A DNA stretch of 64,000 nucleotides from Brevibacillus sedimenti (GTDB lineage: Bacteria; Bacillota; Bacilli; Brevibacillales; Brevibacillaceae). Below the pieces are notes generated by a model, which was given only the letters and a program-made list of their open reading frames with translations, searched no databases and was not told the DNA's origin. Below are positions 1 to 7,366 of this stretch, in pieces. The stretch covers positions 211,501 to 275,500 of the forward strand of contig NZ_CP064048.1 of the NCBI RefSeq assembly GCF_020923495.1, in the 5' to 3' direction. The first letter of the stretch is position 1. Each line of letters starts with the position of its first letter. Position numbers and translations under genes: made by a program.

Positions 1-833
1 TCGTTTTTGGTCTTCTCCGCCTGCCGTTCCCGTTCGATGTTTTCCTGCAGATCCTGCGCCATCCGGTTGATGTTGCGGGCAAGCGAGCCCAGTTCGTCTT
101 CGCCCCGCACCTCGACGCGGTGATCCAGCTTCCCCTGCGAGATGACGAGCAGGCTGTCGGCCAATTCCTCGATATAGCCTGTTTTCCGCCTGGTAAACCG
201 ATAAAACAGATAAATGAGGACAACTAAAAACACAGGCACAGAAATCATGTTGACCCCTGTGCTCTCATAGCGGATGTTCGCCTCCGGCATCCCGCGGGCG
301 ATCAGGTAGCCTTTTTGTCCGGCCAACTCCACCGGGTAAAAGGCGACAAACTCTTGGGGGTGGAACACGTTGAGATCAAGGCGCAGCTCCATCGCCCTGC
401 TGATGACGCTGTACAAATCGACCTGGCTCTCTGTGGCCTTGGCGGACTTGAGCAGCACCTTGCCATCCAGGTTGACCAACAGCATCCGCAGCCCGACATC
501 CTGCTCGAAGTTGTCCAGCATCGGCTGCAGGGCCGATATGTCCGTTTCGCTCTGATCCCGGATGATCGTGGCCAGATGCCTTGTCTCCCAGTCCATCCGC
601 TGCATGCTTAGGGTGTAGTCGACGTACGGCCGCTTATACAGCGTCTCGGTCATCCCGTGGGCGAGAGTCGCCGCCAGGAGGGCAGCCAGCAGGCAAAAAA
701 CAAAGGTGGTGATCAACTGCAGGCGCAGGCTCCGCCGAAAGTGTTCCACGGCGCGCCGAACGGCTTTCATCGTCCAGCGGTACAGGCGGCGAGTCACGTT
801 AAACGGCGACAGCCCTCTAAACAACGCTCTCAA
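1..833 (-). CDS. Sensor histidine kinase, partial (C-terminal end beyond window)
   Basis: Membrane sensor kinase paired with the response regulator just upstream. Reading the minus strand from a TTG near 833 gives a basic N-terminus, a first membrane helix (around FVFCLLAALLAATLA), an extracytoplasmic domain of about 120 residues, a second helix (ISVPVFLVVLIYLFYRF) and a HAMP domain with ELGSLARNINRMAQDLQEN. The frame stays open to base 1, so the His phosphoacceptor and ATPase domains are outside the window. A GGGGAGTGGGG ribosome-binding site precedes the TTG; GTG at 797 and ATG at 770 are alternative starts. It overlaps the regulator gene by about 17 bases, so translation is probably coupled. 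The kinase assignment rests on TM-sensor-TM-HAMP architecture plus operon context. Confidence 0.85.
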   Translation of the reverse strand, partial: MRALFRGLSPFNVTRRLYRWTMKAVRRAVEHFRRSLRLQLITTFVFCLLAALLAATLAHGMTETLYKRPYVDYTLSMQRMDWETRHLATIIRDQSETDISALQPMLDNFEQDVGLRMLLVNLDGKVLLKSAKATESQVDLYSVISRAMELRLDLNVFHPQEFVAFYPVELAGQKGYLIARGMPEANIRYESTGVNMISVPVFLVVLIYLFYRFTRRKTGYIEELADSLLVISQGKLDHRVEVRGEDELGSLARNINRMAQDLQENIERERQAEKTKN

Positions 834-1524
834 TTTTATACCCCACTCCCCACACGGTTTTGATGTATCGCGGCTTACGTGTATCTTCCTCAATCTTTTC
901 GCGAATTTTCCGGATGTGAACCATCACCGTGTTGTCCGACTGGCAAAACGGCTCCTTCCACACCCGCTCGTAGATCTGTTCCGTGCTGAATACGACGCCC
1001 CGATTGCGGGCCAAGAGCTCCAGAATGGCAAATTCGGTCGGCGTCAGCTTCACGTCCCGGCCGTTCACTTTCACCTCGCGCGTCGCCGTGTTGATCGTCA
1101 AATCGCCGATCTCGATTTCGTCTTCCCGGGCCGTGTATCCCTGATTGAGCCGCAGGTATCGCCGCAGCTGCGACTTGACGCGGGCCACCAGTTCCAACGG
1201 GTTGAACGGCTTGGTCATGTAGTCGTCCGCTCCGGTGCTAAGGCCGTAGATCTTGTCCATGTCCTGCGATTTGGCGGACAGCATGATGATCGGCATGTGC
1301 TGTTCTTCGCGGATTTTCAGACAGGCTTGAATGCCGTCCAGCCGCGGCATCATGATGTCCAGGACGAGCAGGTGCACCTCGTTTTGCTTGAGGACCTCCA
1401 GCGCTTCCATACCGTCAGCCGCCTTCAGCACGCGATACCCCTCGTTTTGCAGGTAAATGGCGATCAGGTTGCGGATCTCCTCGTCGTCATCCACGACCAG
1501 CACAGTGATTTCCTCCACTCTCAT
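817..1524 (-). CDS. OmpR/VanR-type response regulator
   Basis: DNA-binding response regulator of 235 residues. The receiver domain has the acidic pocket VDDDEE (about 11-16), the phosphoacceptor D56 in LVLDIMMP and K105 in TKPF. The C-terminal winged helix contains LTPTEFAILELLARN and ends with YIKTVWGVGYKIE. By eye the sequence, especially this ending, resembles VanR-like regulators. The ATG lies inside the 3' end of the DedA gene (38-base overlap), so the regulator is translated with the membrane-protein genes and probably controls the operon. Its cognate kinase follows directly. The signal is unknown; cell-envelope stress is an inference from the neighbours. Confidence 0.93.
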   Translation of the reverse strand: MRVEEITVLVVDDDEEIRNLIAIYLQNEGYRVLKAADGMEALEVLKQNEVHLLVLDIMMPRLDGIQACLKIREEQHMPIIMLSAKSQDMDKIYGLSTGADDYMTKPFNPLELVARVKSQLRRYLRLNQGYTAREDEIEIGDLTINTATREVKVNGRDVKLTPTEFAILELLARNRGVVFSTEQIYERVWKEPFCQSDNTVMVHIRKIREKIEEDTRKPRYIKTVWGVGYKIESVV

Positions 1525-2146
1525 TTCCCCCCGTGGTTGATTCTGTTTCGACGGACACGGTCCAGCGCTTCTGCCTGATCAGCCAGTACGCCGCCCCGAT
1601 GCACAACAGCGCGGCCAAGGTAATCCGGCCGTACATTTGCACGCCTTGGGCGATCACGTCCAGATGGCGGCCAAACAGGCGGCCGGCCCAAAAATAGTTG
1701 ATGGTCCAGACGAATCCGGTGGGCAGGGCGTAGATCGCGTAGCGGCGCAGCGGCATGCGCTGGATGCCCACCAGATACGGCACCAGATGGCGCACGACCG
1801 GAAAGAAGTAGCTGAGGCAGAGCGCCCAACTGCCGTACTGCTCTATCAGCTGCTCCGCTTTGGTCAGATAGCGCTTGCCTTTGCCCTTGCGAACGACCCA
1901 CTGCAGAATCGGTGCACCTACGTTATACCCCAGCACGTACCCGAGTGACAATCCGGAAACAACACCCAGATAGACGGCTGCAAACGCCGGCAGCGGGTCC
2001 AGCCACCCTTGGGCAGTAAGGGCCCCAGCCGACATGACGATCATCTCGTCGGGAATCGGCATGCCGACAATGCCCAGCCACAAGGAGAAAAACAGCGCGA
2101 AATACCCGTATTGTTCCACCATCTGTGTCAGGAAGTCAGCCGGCAT
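1487..2146 (-). CDS. DedA family membrane protein
   Basis: Polytopic membrane protein of about 219 residues in the DedA/SNARE-associated family. It shows the family features: EQYGYFALFFSLWLGIVGMPIPDE near the N-terminus with an acidic residue in a membrane-embedded loop, and FFPVVRHLVPYLVGIQRM with conserved basic residues. Some DedA proteins recycle undecaprenyl phosphate across the membrane (established for the family members UptA and PopT), so lipid-carrier transport is possible here but not shown. The start at 2146 was chosen because GGGGGAAT lies 4 bases upstream and the family consensus begins there; a longer frame to 2227 adds 27 unlikely residues. It overlaps the methyltransferase upstream by 11 bases and the regulator downstream by 38. 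Confidence 0.9.
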   Translation of the reverse strand: MPADFLTQMVEQYGYFALFFSLWLGIVGMPIPDEMIVMSAGALTAQGWLDPLPAFAAVYLGVVSGLSLGYVLGYNVGAPILQWVVRKGKGKRYLTKAEQLIEQYGSWALCLSYFFPVVRHLVPYLVGIQRMPLRRYAIYALPTGFVWTINYFWAGRLFGRHLDVIAQGVQMYGRITLAALLCIGAAYWLIRQKRWTVSVETESTTGGNESGGNHCAGRG

Positions 2147-2759
2147 CGTGATTCCCCCGCTTCCGGCAGACGTAGACAAACGCAAACGGAAGATTGAGCG
2201 GCACAAAGCGGATCTCCACGCGGCCAAACCGCGCCGCCAGCTGCTTTCTCATCTGCAGCGAGTATTGGAAACAGACGAACACGCCCCCGGGCCTCAGCGC
2301 CGCTTCCACCTGGTCCATGATGGCGTCCCGCAGTTCCTGCGGAAAATTGGCAAACGGCAGCCCGCACACCACCGCGTCCAGCCGTTCGATGCCGCATCTT
2401 TCCATGATCCCGGTCAGCTCCCGCGCATCCCCGCCGACATGCAGGTCCGGATAACGCGCGGCCAACTGCCGGCGCATCCCGTCATCCTTCTCCAGAATCA
2501 GCGCCGTACAGCCGGGTTGTTTCAGCTCACGGATCATCCGGGTAAACACGCCCGTGCCCGCCCCCAACTCCGCCACGGCTGTCGCTGTCGTCCAGTCAAT
2601 CGGCGCCAGCATCCGCCGGGCAAGCTGGCGGGAACTTGGCATGATGCTGCCGACCGTTCGGGGCGAGCGCAAAAACTTGCCGGCAAACAGCAGCCCGTCC
2701 GCAATCGGCCCCCGTCCCGACGTCGGCATGCCTATCCGTTCAGACGTGCCTTTCATCAT
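2136..2759 (-). CDS. PmtA-like SAM-dependent methyltransferase
   Basis: Class I methyltransferase of about 207 residues with the SAM motif VAELGAGTGVFT (about 62-73), an acidic motif II (LILEKDDGM) and the C-terminal FVPLNLPFAFVYVCRK. The last motif and the overall length resemble phospholipid N-methyltransferase and KsgA-like proteins, so a membrane lipid such as phosphatidylethanolamine is the best-guess substrate; rRNA cannot be excluded. The frame opens at GTG 2768, but the purine-rich site GAGGGAG sits against that codon and is better placed for ATG 2759. It is the first gene of the methyltransferase-DedA-regulator-kinase operon, and all junctions overlap. Confidence 0.8.
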   Translation of the reverse strand: MMKGTSERIGMPTSGRGPIADGLLFAGKFLRSPRTVGSIMPSSRQLARRMLAPIDWTTATAVAELGAGTGVFTRMIRELKQPGCTALILEKDDGMRRQLAARYPDLHVGGDARELTGIMERCGIERLDAVVCGLPFANFPQELRDAIMDQVEAALRPGGVFVCFQYSLQMRKQLAARFGRVEIRFVPLNLPFAFVYVCRKRGNHDAG

Positions 2760-2827
2760 TCCTGTCACTCCCTCTCTTTGTTGTCCCTATCCTATCGCGG
2801 AAACCTTAGCAAAAAGAGAGAGAAATG

Positions 2828-2844
2828 CTTAAGAATTTCTGAAG
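2828..2844 (-). promoter_or_regulatory. Phased direct repeat, candidate response-regulator site
   Basis: On the plus strand this reads CTTAAG, five bases, CTGAAG: two six-base half-sites in the same orientation, 11 bases apart (one helical turn). OmpR-family regulators, for example PmrA, bind direct repeats with this spacing. It lies about 70-85 bases upstream of the methyltransferase start, where an activator of this operon would bind. The -35 and -10 elements next to it are poor and could not be fixed. Confidence 0.4.
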
Positions 2845-2896
2845 ATTGCCGGCGGTGGCCTGAAGCGGATCTTGCTGCATACTTCTCCAGTCATAA

Positions 2897-2922
2897 GAAA
2901 AAACAGTCTTTCTAGACTGTTT
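2897..2922 (-). terminator. Rho-independent terminator of yqgQ
   Basis: Nine-base stem AAACAGTCT / AGACTGTTT with loop TTCT, followed on the minus strand by a run of six T. It overlaps the yqgQ stop codon. Confidence 0.85.
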
Positions 2923-3106
2923 TCCTCTTGCGCAGGGCTGCCAGCGCCTGCACCATCTCCTCCTTGTCGATGATGCCGAGCTGATACAGTTCACGGATTT
3001 CGTCTTCGATCAACAGGAGGTCCCCCTCCGGGTCGCCGGTGTAGATGAACAGACCATATCGCTGCAAAAAGGCATTCAGGTCGAAGTCGTCCGGCCGTTC
3101 CTTCAA
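2912..3106 (-). CDS. yqgQ: YqgQ family protein (DUF910)
   Basis: Small cytoplasmic protein of 64 residues. The core YGLFIYTGDPEGDLLLIEDE followed by IRELYQLGIID matches the YqgQ/DUF910 family of Bacillota, known from structures as a small helical bundle that may bind single-stranded nucleic acid; its cellular role is not established. Length is normal for the family. Its ATG overlaps the stop of the upstream 133-residue gene by four bases (ATGA), so the two are translationally coupled. A strong terminator ends the unit. Confidence 0.88.
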   Translation of the reverse strand: MKERPDDFDLNAFLQRYGLFIYTGDPEGDLLLIEDEIRELYQLGIIDKEEMVQALAALRKRKTV

Positions 3107-3504
3107 CGCTCTCCCTCCAGATCGGCCGCCATGCGGGTCAGCACGGCATCGTAGTCAAACTCGACGGCAAACCCGGTGATAACGATAATGTTGGCGTGCG
3201 GGTACGCTTCCTGCCAGGCGGCCTGCTCCTCCGGTTTCAGCCCGACGATGTACAGCGGATCGCGGGACAATTGCTCGTCTTTCGCCAGCAGCCGTAAAAA
3301 CTGATGGCACTTTTCCTGTTCGACAGCGGCGTTGAGGACGATGACGCATCGCTCCACTTCGCCTGTTCGGCGCATCTCCTGCATCATCTGAAACGTCTTG
3401 GCTGAAGGCACCAGCGCGTTCAGCTCGGGAAAGCGGTCAAGCAGTTCGTCAAGCCAGTCGTCTTCTTCCCATGCCAGGTAGTAGATCAGTCCAGTAGACA
3501 TCAT
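3103..3504 (-). CDS. Hypothetical protein coupled to YqgQ
   Basis: Protein of about 133 residues that I do not recognise. It is acidic, soluble and has no signal peptide or membrane segment. It starts STGLIYYLAWEEDDWLDELL and alternates beta-type segments (CVIVLNAA, LYIVGLK, NIIVITGF) with helices, suggesting a small Rossmann-like fold. The start at 3504 (paired ATG codons) was preferred over 3540 because AAGGGG lies about 6 bases before it. The four-base overlap with yqgQ indicates a two-gene operon. No function is assigned. Confidence 0.7.
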   Translation of the reverse strand: MMSTGLIYYLAWEEDDWLDELLDRFPELNALVPSAKTFQMMQEMRRTGEVERCVIVLNAAVEQEKCHQFLRLLAKDEQLSRDPLYIVGLKPEEQAAWQEAYPHANIIVITGFAVEFDYDAVLTRMAADLEGER

Positions 3505-3642
3505 AGACAACCCCTTATGTGCAGATAGATCGCAGTTCAATTTAATGTGTAACTTCCTGTTAGTATATCACGTCGGCGGAGCATCGTCGTCCCCGGCGAA
3601 TCGCTTGACTTCGACAAAACCATCCCGTAAGGTGGATACAGC

Positions 3643-4845
3643 ATGACAAACTGTTTGGAAAGAGGTATGGTTCACGTGAAAAAGAAGTACCTTTCCCTGC
3701 TGTTTTTGGTCGCCTTCCTCACCATGCTGGGTTTTGGCATCATCATACCGATCCTTCCGTATTTCGCCGAAGACGTCGGCGCCTCTTCACTGCAGATCGG
3801 CATTCTGTTTGCCAGCTACAACATCATGCAGCTGTTGTTCGCTCCCATCTGGGGCATGCTGTCCGACCGGATCGGGCGAAAACCGTTGATCGCCTTTGGC
3901 TTGTTCGGATTTTCCGTCACCTTCATCCTGTTCGGCCTGGCTGAAAGCTATGCCGAGATGCTGGCCTACCGGATCATCGGCGGGATCGTCTCAGCTGCCG
4001 CAATGCCGACGGTCACGGCGATGGTGGCCGACCTGTTTCCGCCTGATGAACGGGCGAAAGGTATGGGCGTGATCGGGGCCGGAGTCGGCCTCAGCTTCGT
4101 GTTTGGTCCCGTTCTCGGCGGCCTGTTGAGCGGATGGGGCTTTGGCGTTCCGTTTTTCGTCTCCGGCGGCGTGGCGCTGTTGACGTTTCTGATCATTCTG
4201 TTTGCGCTGCCGGAAAGCCTGCCGCGGGAGAAGCGGACGGGCAGTTCCCGGGTCAAGCGGGGGAATCCGCTGACTGCCCTGTTTGGACCGCTCTCGCTTT
4301 TGTACGGCATCATGTTCATCGTCTCGTTTGCCTTTGCCGGTCTGGAGACGACCTTTGCCCTCTACATAAACGATTTGTACGGGTACTCATCGAAAGACCT
4401 CGGCTACATGTTTCTCGTCATGGGGATCATCTCCGCCTTCGTGCAAGGTGGACTGATCGGCAAAATGGTGAAATCGCTGGGCGAGCCGCTCGTCCTGGCC
4501 ATCGGCCTGATCCTCTACGGCATCGGTTTCTTTGCCATTCCGCTGGCCGCCAATTTCTGGGCGCTGACACTCACGCTCTCCCTGTTCGGAGCGGGGCAGG
4601 GCATGATTCGCGCTACCGGTACGGCAATGATCACGCAGCGGACCACCCAGGGCCAGGGTGTCACCAGTGGAACGATCAGCTCCATCGACAGCCTGGGACG
4701 CATCCTCGGTCCGCTGGCCGGCGGTGCCGTCTACGAATGGTACCAAAGCGGTCCGTTTCTCCTCGGCGGCATCTTGATGGTCGTCATGCTGATCTTGTTC
4801 CGCGCCCGCTACCACCGGCTGCCGGAGCCCAGCGCCCAAGCGTAA
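3643..4845 (+). CDS. MFS multidrug-type efflux transporter (DHA1)
   Basis: Twelve-helix major facilitator of 400 residues. Motif A is GMLSDRIGRKPL between helices 2 and 3, and the antiporter motif C is GVIGAGVGLSFVFGPVLGG in helix 5, both typical of drug:proton antiporters such as Bmr/Blt/TetA. Substrate cannot be read from sequence. ATG 3643 has AAGGTGG 7 bases upstream; GTG 3676, giving VKKKYLSLL, has AGAGGT 9-10 bases upstream and fits the usual family start, so the first 11 residues are uncertain. It is monocistronic, ended by a hairpin at 4886. Confidence 0.88.
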   Translation: MTNCLERGMVHVKKKYLSLLFLVAFLTMLGFGIIIPILPYFAEDVGASSLQIGILFASYNIMQLLFAPIWGMLSDRIGRKPLIAFGLFGFSVTFILFGLAESYAEMLAYRIIGGIVSAAAMPTVTAMVADLFPPDERAKGMGVIGAGVGLSFVFGPVLGGLLSGWGFGVPFFVSGGVALLTFLIILFALPESLPREKRTGSSRVKRGNPLTALFGPLSLLYGIMFIVSFAFAGLETTFALYINDLYGYSSKDLGYMFLVMGIISAFVQGGLIGKMVKSLGEPLVLAIGLILYGIGFFAIPLAANFWALTLTLSLFGAGQGMIRATGTAMITQRTTQGQGVTSGTISSIDSLGRILGPLAGGAVYEWYQSGPFLLGGILMVVMLILFRARYHRLPEPSAQA

Positions 4846-4885
4846 GATGACTACCATCCTTTTGTAATCGAATACCCTGTGAAAA

Positions 4886-4930
4886 CGGGGAAGGCCTGGT
4901 CAAGTCCGTGCCTTCCCCGCAGCTGTTTTT
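4886..4930. terminator. Bidirectional terminator between MFS and ABC-F genes
   Basis: Ten-base perfect stem CGGGGAAGGC / GCCTTCCCCG (4886-4895 with 4910-4919). A T run follows on the plus strand (4925-4930) and a short TTTT on the minus strand, between two convergent genes. Confidence 0.85.
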
Positions 4931-4971
4931 TAATGACCAGCATAATGAGCAGCGTTTGCCTGCTCTCCCGT

Positions 4972-6924
4972 CTAGCCCTCCTGCCGCTCCATCCACTCGC
5001 GGTACAGAGCGTCGATCTCCTCCGTCAAGCGCTCCAGCTCCTGCTGGTAGTCGATCAGTTTCCGGTAGTCCGTCTCGCCGCCGGACAGCAGGGCCGTCAC
5101 CTCATCCCGCCGGGCTTCCCGCGCGGCAATCGCCCGTTCCAGTTCCGCCAGCTTGTACAGGTTGGGCCGCTTGCGGGAACTGGCCGGTTTCATCGTGTGC
5201 GGCATTGTTTCAGAATGCGGGCTCTGTTCACGCTGCAGCGGCTCCACCGCTTTCCGCTTGTTCTCCGCTGTCCGGCTGGCTGCCCCGCTGAGCCGCTGTC
5301 TTCGTTTTTCCCGCGCTTCTTCAAAGGTGCCCTCGTAGTGGACCAGCCGGCCGTTTTCCACCCAGTAAACGCCGTCCACCATCTTTTGCAAAAAGTACCG
5401 GTCGTGGGAGACGATGAGCAGTGATCCCTGAAAGTCGGCCAGCGCCTCCTCCAGCGTTTCGCGCGCCTCGATGTCCAGGTGGTTGGTCGGCTCGTCCAGC
5501 ACCAGCAGGTTGATGTCCTGGTGCATCAACTGCGCCAGCCGCAGGCGCATCCGCTCCCCGCCGCTTAACTGGCTGATCTTTTTGAACACCTGTTCGCCGT
5601 AAAACATAAACGCCGCCAGCCGGTGACGCGCTTCCGCCTCGGAGACGGCCGCCGTCTCGCGAAACACGTCGATCACCCGCCGCTCCTGGTCCCCCTCCAG
5701 CGCCCGCTGGGAGAGATAGCCGAGCTTTACACTGCTTCCGATCCGTACCGTACCCGCGTCGGGCGGAAGCTCGCCCACCATCATCCTGATCCACGTCGAC
5801 TTGCCGCAGCCGTTGGGCCCGAGGATCGCTTTTCGTTCGCCGTACCGCAGCAGAAGAGAGGCGCCGTCAAACAGCTGCTTTCCCCCGAACGACTTGCTCA
5901 CACCCTCCGCGACCAACACCTCTTCGCCGCTCCGCTCCGCCTTGTGAAACTCCAGGCCCATCCGCTTCGCTTCCAGACGGGGCCGTTCGATCCGCTCCAG
6001 CCGGTTCAGCGCCTTTTCCATGCTTTTCGCCCTGCGGTGAAACGCCTCGTTGGGCGGATTGGAGCGGTTGCCCCACTCCTTCAGCCGTTTGATCGCTTCC
6101 TGCATCTTTTTGATCTTTTTCTGCTGCTCCTGGTACTCGGCAAACTGGTACAGCAGCCGCTCCTCCCGCTCTTTGACGAAGGCGCTGTAGTTGCCGGTGT
6201 AGTGTTCCACCACGCCTCCGTCGAGGTGGTAGATGGAACTGACCACAGCGTCCAGAAAGCTGCGGTCGTGCGAGATAATCAGCACCGTTCCCGGATAGTC
6301 GCGCAAAAATCCCTCCAGCCACTCCATCGCCTCCAGGTCGAGATGGTTGGTCGGCTCATCCAGGAGCAGTACGTCGCTCTGTTGGCAGAGCAGTTTGGCC
6401 ATCCCGGTCTTGGTCTGTTCCCCTCCGCTCAACCGCGAAAAAGGCGTGGACAAAAATGCCTCGGAGAGACCCAGGCCGTCCGTCACCTGTGCCATTCGGG
6501 CTTCCCACTGATAGCCGTCCAGCCGCTCAAACTCGGACTGCAGCGTCTGGTAGCGCCCGATCAGCCGCTCCAACTCACGATCCGCTTCACTGACGCGGCT
6601 CATCTCCTGCTCCAGAAAACGCATCTCTTCCTGTATCGCCAGGACGTCGCCAAAGGCGCTGGCGATCACGTCCCGCGCCGTCCATTCCGGCGGATACTGC
6701 GGCGACTGCGGCAGGTAGGCCCAGCGGATGCCCTTCGCCCGAAATACCTCTCCCGCGTCGGGCTGCTCCAGGCCGGCCAACAGCTTGAACAGCGTGGTTT
6801 TGCCGGCGCCGTTCGGTCCGACGATGCCGATCCGCTCCCCCGCCTTGATTTCCAGCGTGACATCCCGCAGAACGGGGTCGATTCCGAACGACTTTTGCAC
6901 GTGTTGGGTTGCGATGATGATCAT
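4972..6924 (-). CDS. ABC-F ATPase (YdiF/Uup-like)
   Basis: Soluble twin-ATPase protein of 650 residues. Domain 1 has Walker A GPNGAGKTT (about 36-44), signature LSGGEQTK and LLLDEPTNHLD; an interdomain linker (KKIKKMQEAIKRLKEWGNRS) follows; domain 2 has GPNGCGKST, LSGGERMRLR and LVLDEPTNHLD. A C-terminal coiled coil (LAELERAIAAREARRDEV) ends the protein. There are no membrane segments. ABC-F proteins bind the ribosomal E site and relieve stalling or antibiotic block; this architecture is closest to YdiF/Uup. Start 6924 has AAGGAGG 9 bases upstream; an extension to 6981 lacks support. A short ORF and a terminator precede it on the same strand, possibly an attenuation leader. Confidence 0.93.
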   Translation of the reverse strand: MIIIATQHVQKSFGIDPVLRDVTLEIKAGERIGIVGPNGAGKTTLFKLLAGLEQPDAGEVFRAKGIRWAYLPQSPQYPPEWTARDVIASAFGDVLAIQEEMRFLEQEMSRVSEADRELERLIGRYQTLQSEFERLDGYQWEARMAQVTDGLGLSEAFLSTPFSRLSGGEQTKTGMAKLLCQQSDVLLLDEPTNHLDLEAMEWLEGFLRDYPGTVLIISHDRSFLDAVVSSIYHLDGGVVEHYTGNYSAFVKEREERLLYQFAEYQEQQKKIKKMQEAIKRLKEWGNRSNPPNEAFHRRAKSMEKALNRLERIERPRLEAKRMGLEFHKAERSGEEVLVAEGVSKSFGGKQLFDGASLLLRYGERKAILGPNGCGKSTWIRMMVGELPPDAGTVRIGSSVKLGYLSQRALEGDQERRVIDVFRETAAVSEAEARHRLAAFMFYGEQVFKKISQLSGGERMRLRLAQLMHQDINLLVLDEPTNHLDIEARETLEEALADFQGSLLIVSHDRYFLQKMVDGVYWVENGRLVHYEGTFEEAREKRRQRLSGAASRTAENKRKAVEPLQREQSPHSETMPHTMKPASSRKRPNLYKLAELERAIAAREARRDEVTALLSGGETDYRKLIDYQQELERLTEEIDALYREWMERQEG

Positions 6925-7062
6925 GAAAATACGCCTCCTTGGGTTGTGCCACCGCCCTGCCCGACAAACAGGTCCGGCCAAGCGGGCCCGCTCCCGCTCA
7001 GGAAACGTGAATATCGCCTCCTCCTCCGGGCCACACAGGCGCCGTCGGCCGTTTTTGGACGC

Positions 7063-7090
7063 AAAAAAGCCGCAGGCCTACACCTGCGGC
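7063..7090 (-). terminator. Terminator or attenuator ahead of the ABC-F gene
   Basis: Eight-base perfect stem GCCGCAGG / CCTGCGGC followed on the minus strand by six T. It lies between the 45-codon ORF (7119-7256) and the ABC-F start at 6924, on the same strand as both. ABC-F resistance genes are often controlled by a leader ORF plus such a conditional terminator. Confidence 0.8.
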
Positions 7091-7118
7091 ATCGTTGCAC
7101 AATCGGACAGACGATGGG

Positions 7119-7256
7119 TTATCGATGCATGGTACGCCTTGGTTGATTCCGCTCAATTGTATGGCTAAAAAAGGGCAGACTACCCCCTTGGCGGAATTCC
7201 TCATGCGTCATGCTGGTAACTTCTACCACAAACCACGCTTGAACGGCCCCAAACAC
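7119..7256 (-). CDS. 45-residue small ORF upstream of ABC-F (leader peptide candidate)
   Basis: GTG-started ORF of 45 codons, beginning MFGAVQAWFVVEVTSMTHEE and ending QPRRTMHR. A strong TAAGGAGGTGC site lies 8 bases before the GTG, the main evidence that it is translated. It is flanked by the terminator of the PrcB-like gene upstream and the terminator at 7063-7090 downstream. The N-terminal third is hydrophobic and the C-terminus basic. A weak second hairpin with a T run (AAGGG / CCCTT then T) lies within the ORF. I recognise no family. It could be a leader peptide for ribosome-mediated attenuation of the ABC-F gene, or an independent small protein. Confidence 0.55.
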   Translation of the reverse strand: MFGAVQAWFVVEVTSMTHEEFRQGGSLPFFSHTIERNQPRRTMHR

Positions 7257-7340
7257 GTACCTGCACCTCCTTACCCAAGATAATCGCACCAATCGTTTCT
7301 ATACTTCCTACTTTACAGTATCCGGTTTGGAAAAGGCAAC

Positions 7341-7366
7341 AAAAAACCGGACCCTCATCGGCCCGG
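7341..7366 (-). terminator. Terminator of the PrcB-like gene
   Basis: Stem CCGGGCC / GGTCCGG (one G-U pair) followed by six T on the minus strand, overlapping the stop codon of the gene at 7355. Confidence 0.8.

Noticed and set aside
6925-7062. T-box riboswitch in the ABC-F leader (GGTGGCAC near the start)
   Set aside because: The conserved T-box bulge and specifier stem are missing and the terminator lies upstream, not downstream, of the motif.
5623-7146. 507-codon plus-strand frame opposite the ABC-F gene
   Set aside because: Antisense shadow of a well-supported gene; composition is His/Gln/Arg/Leu rich with no domain, typical of high-GC complementary frames.
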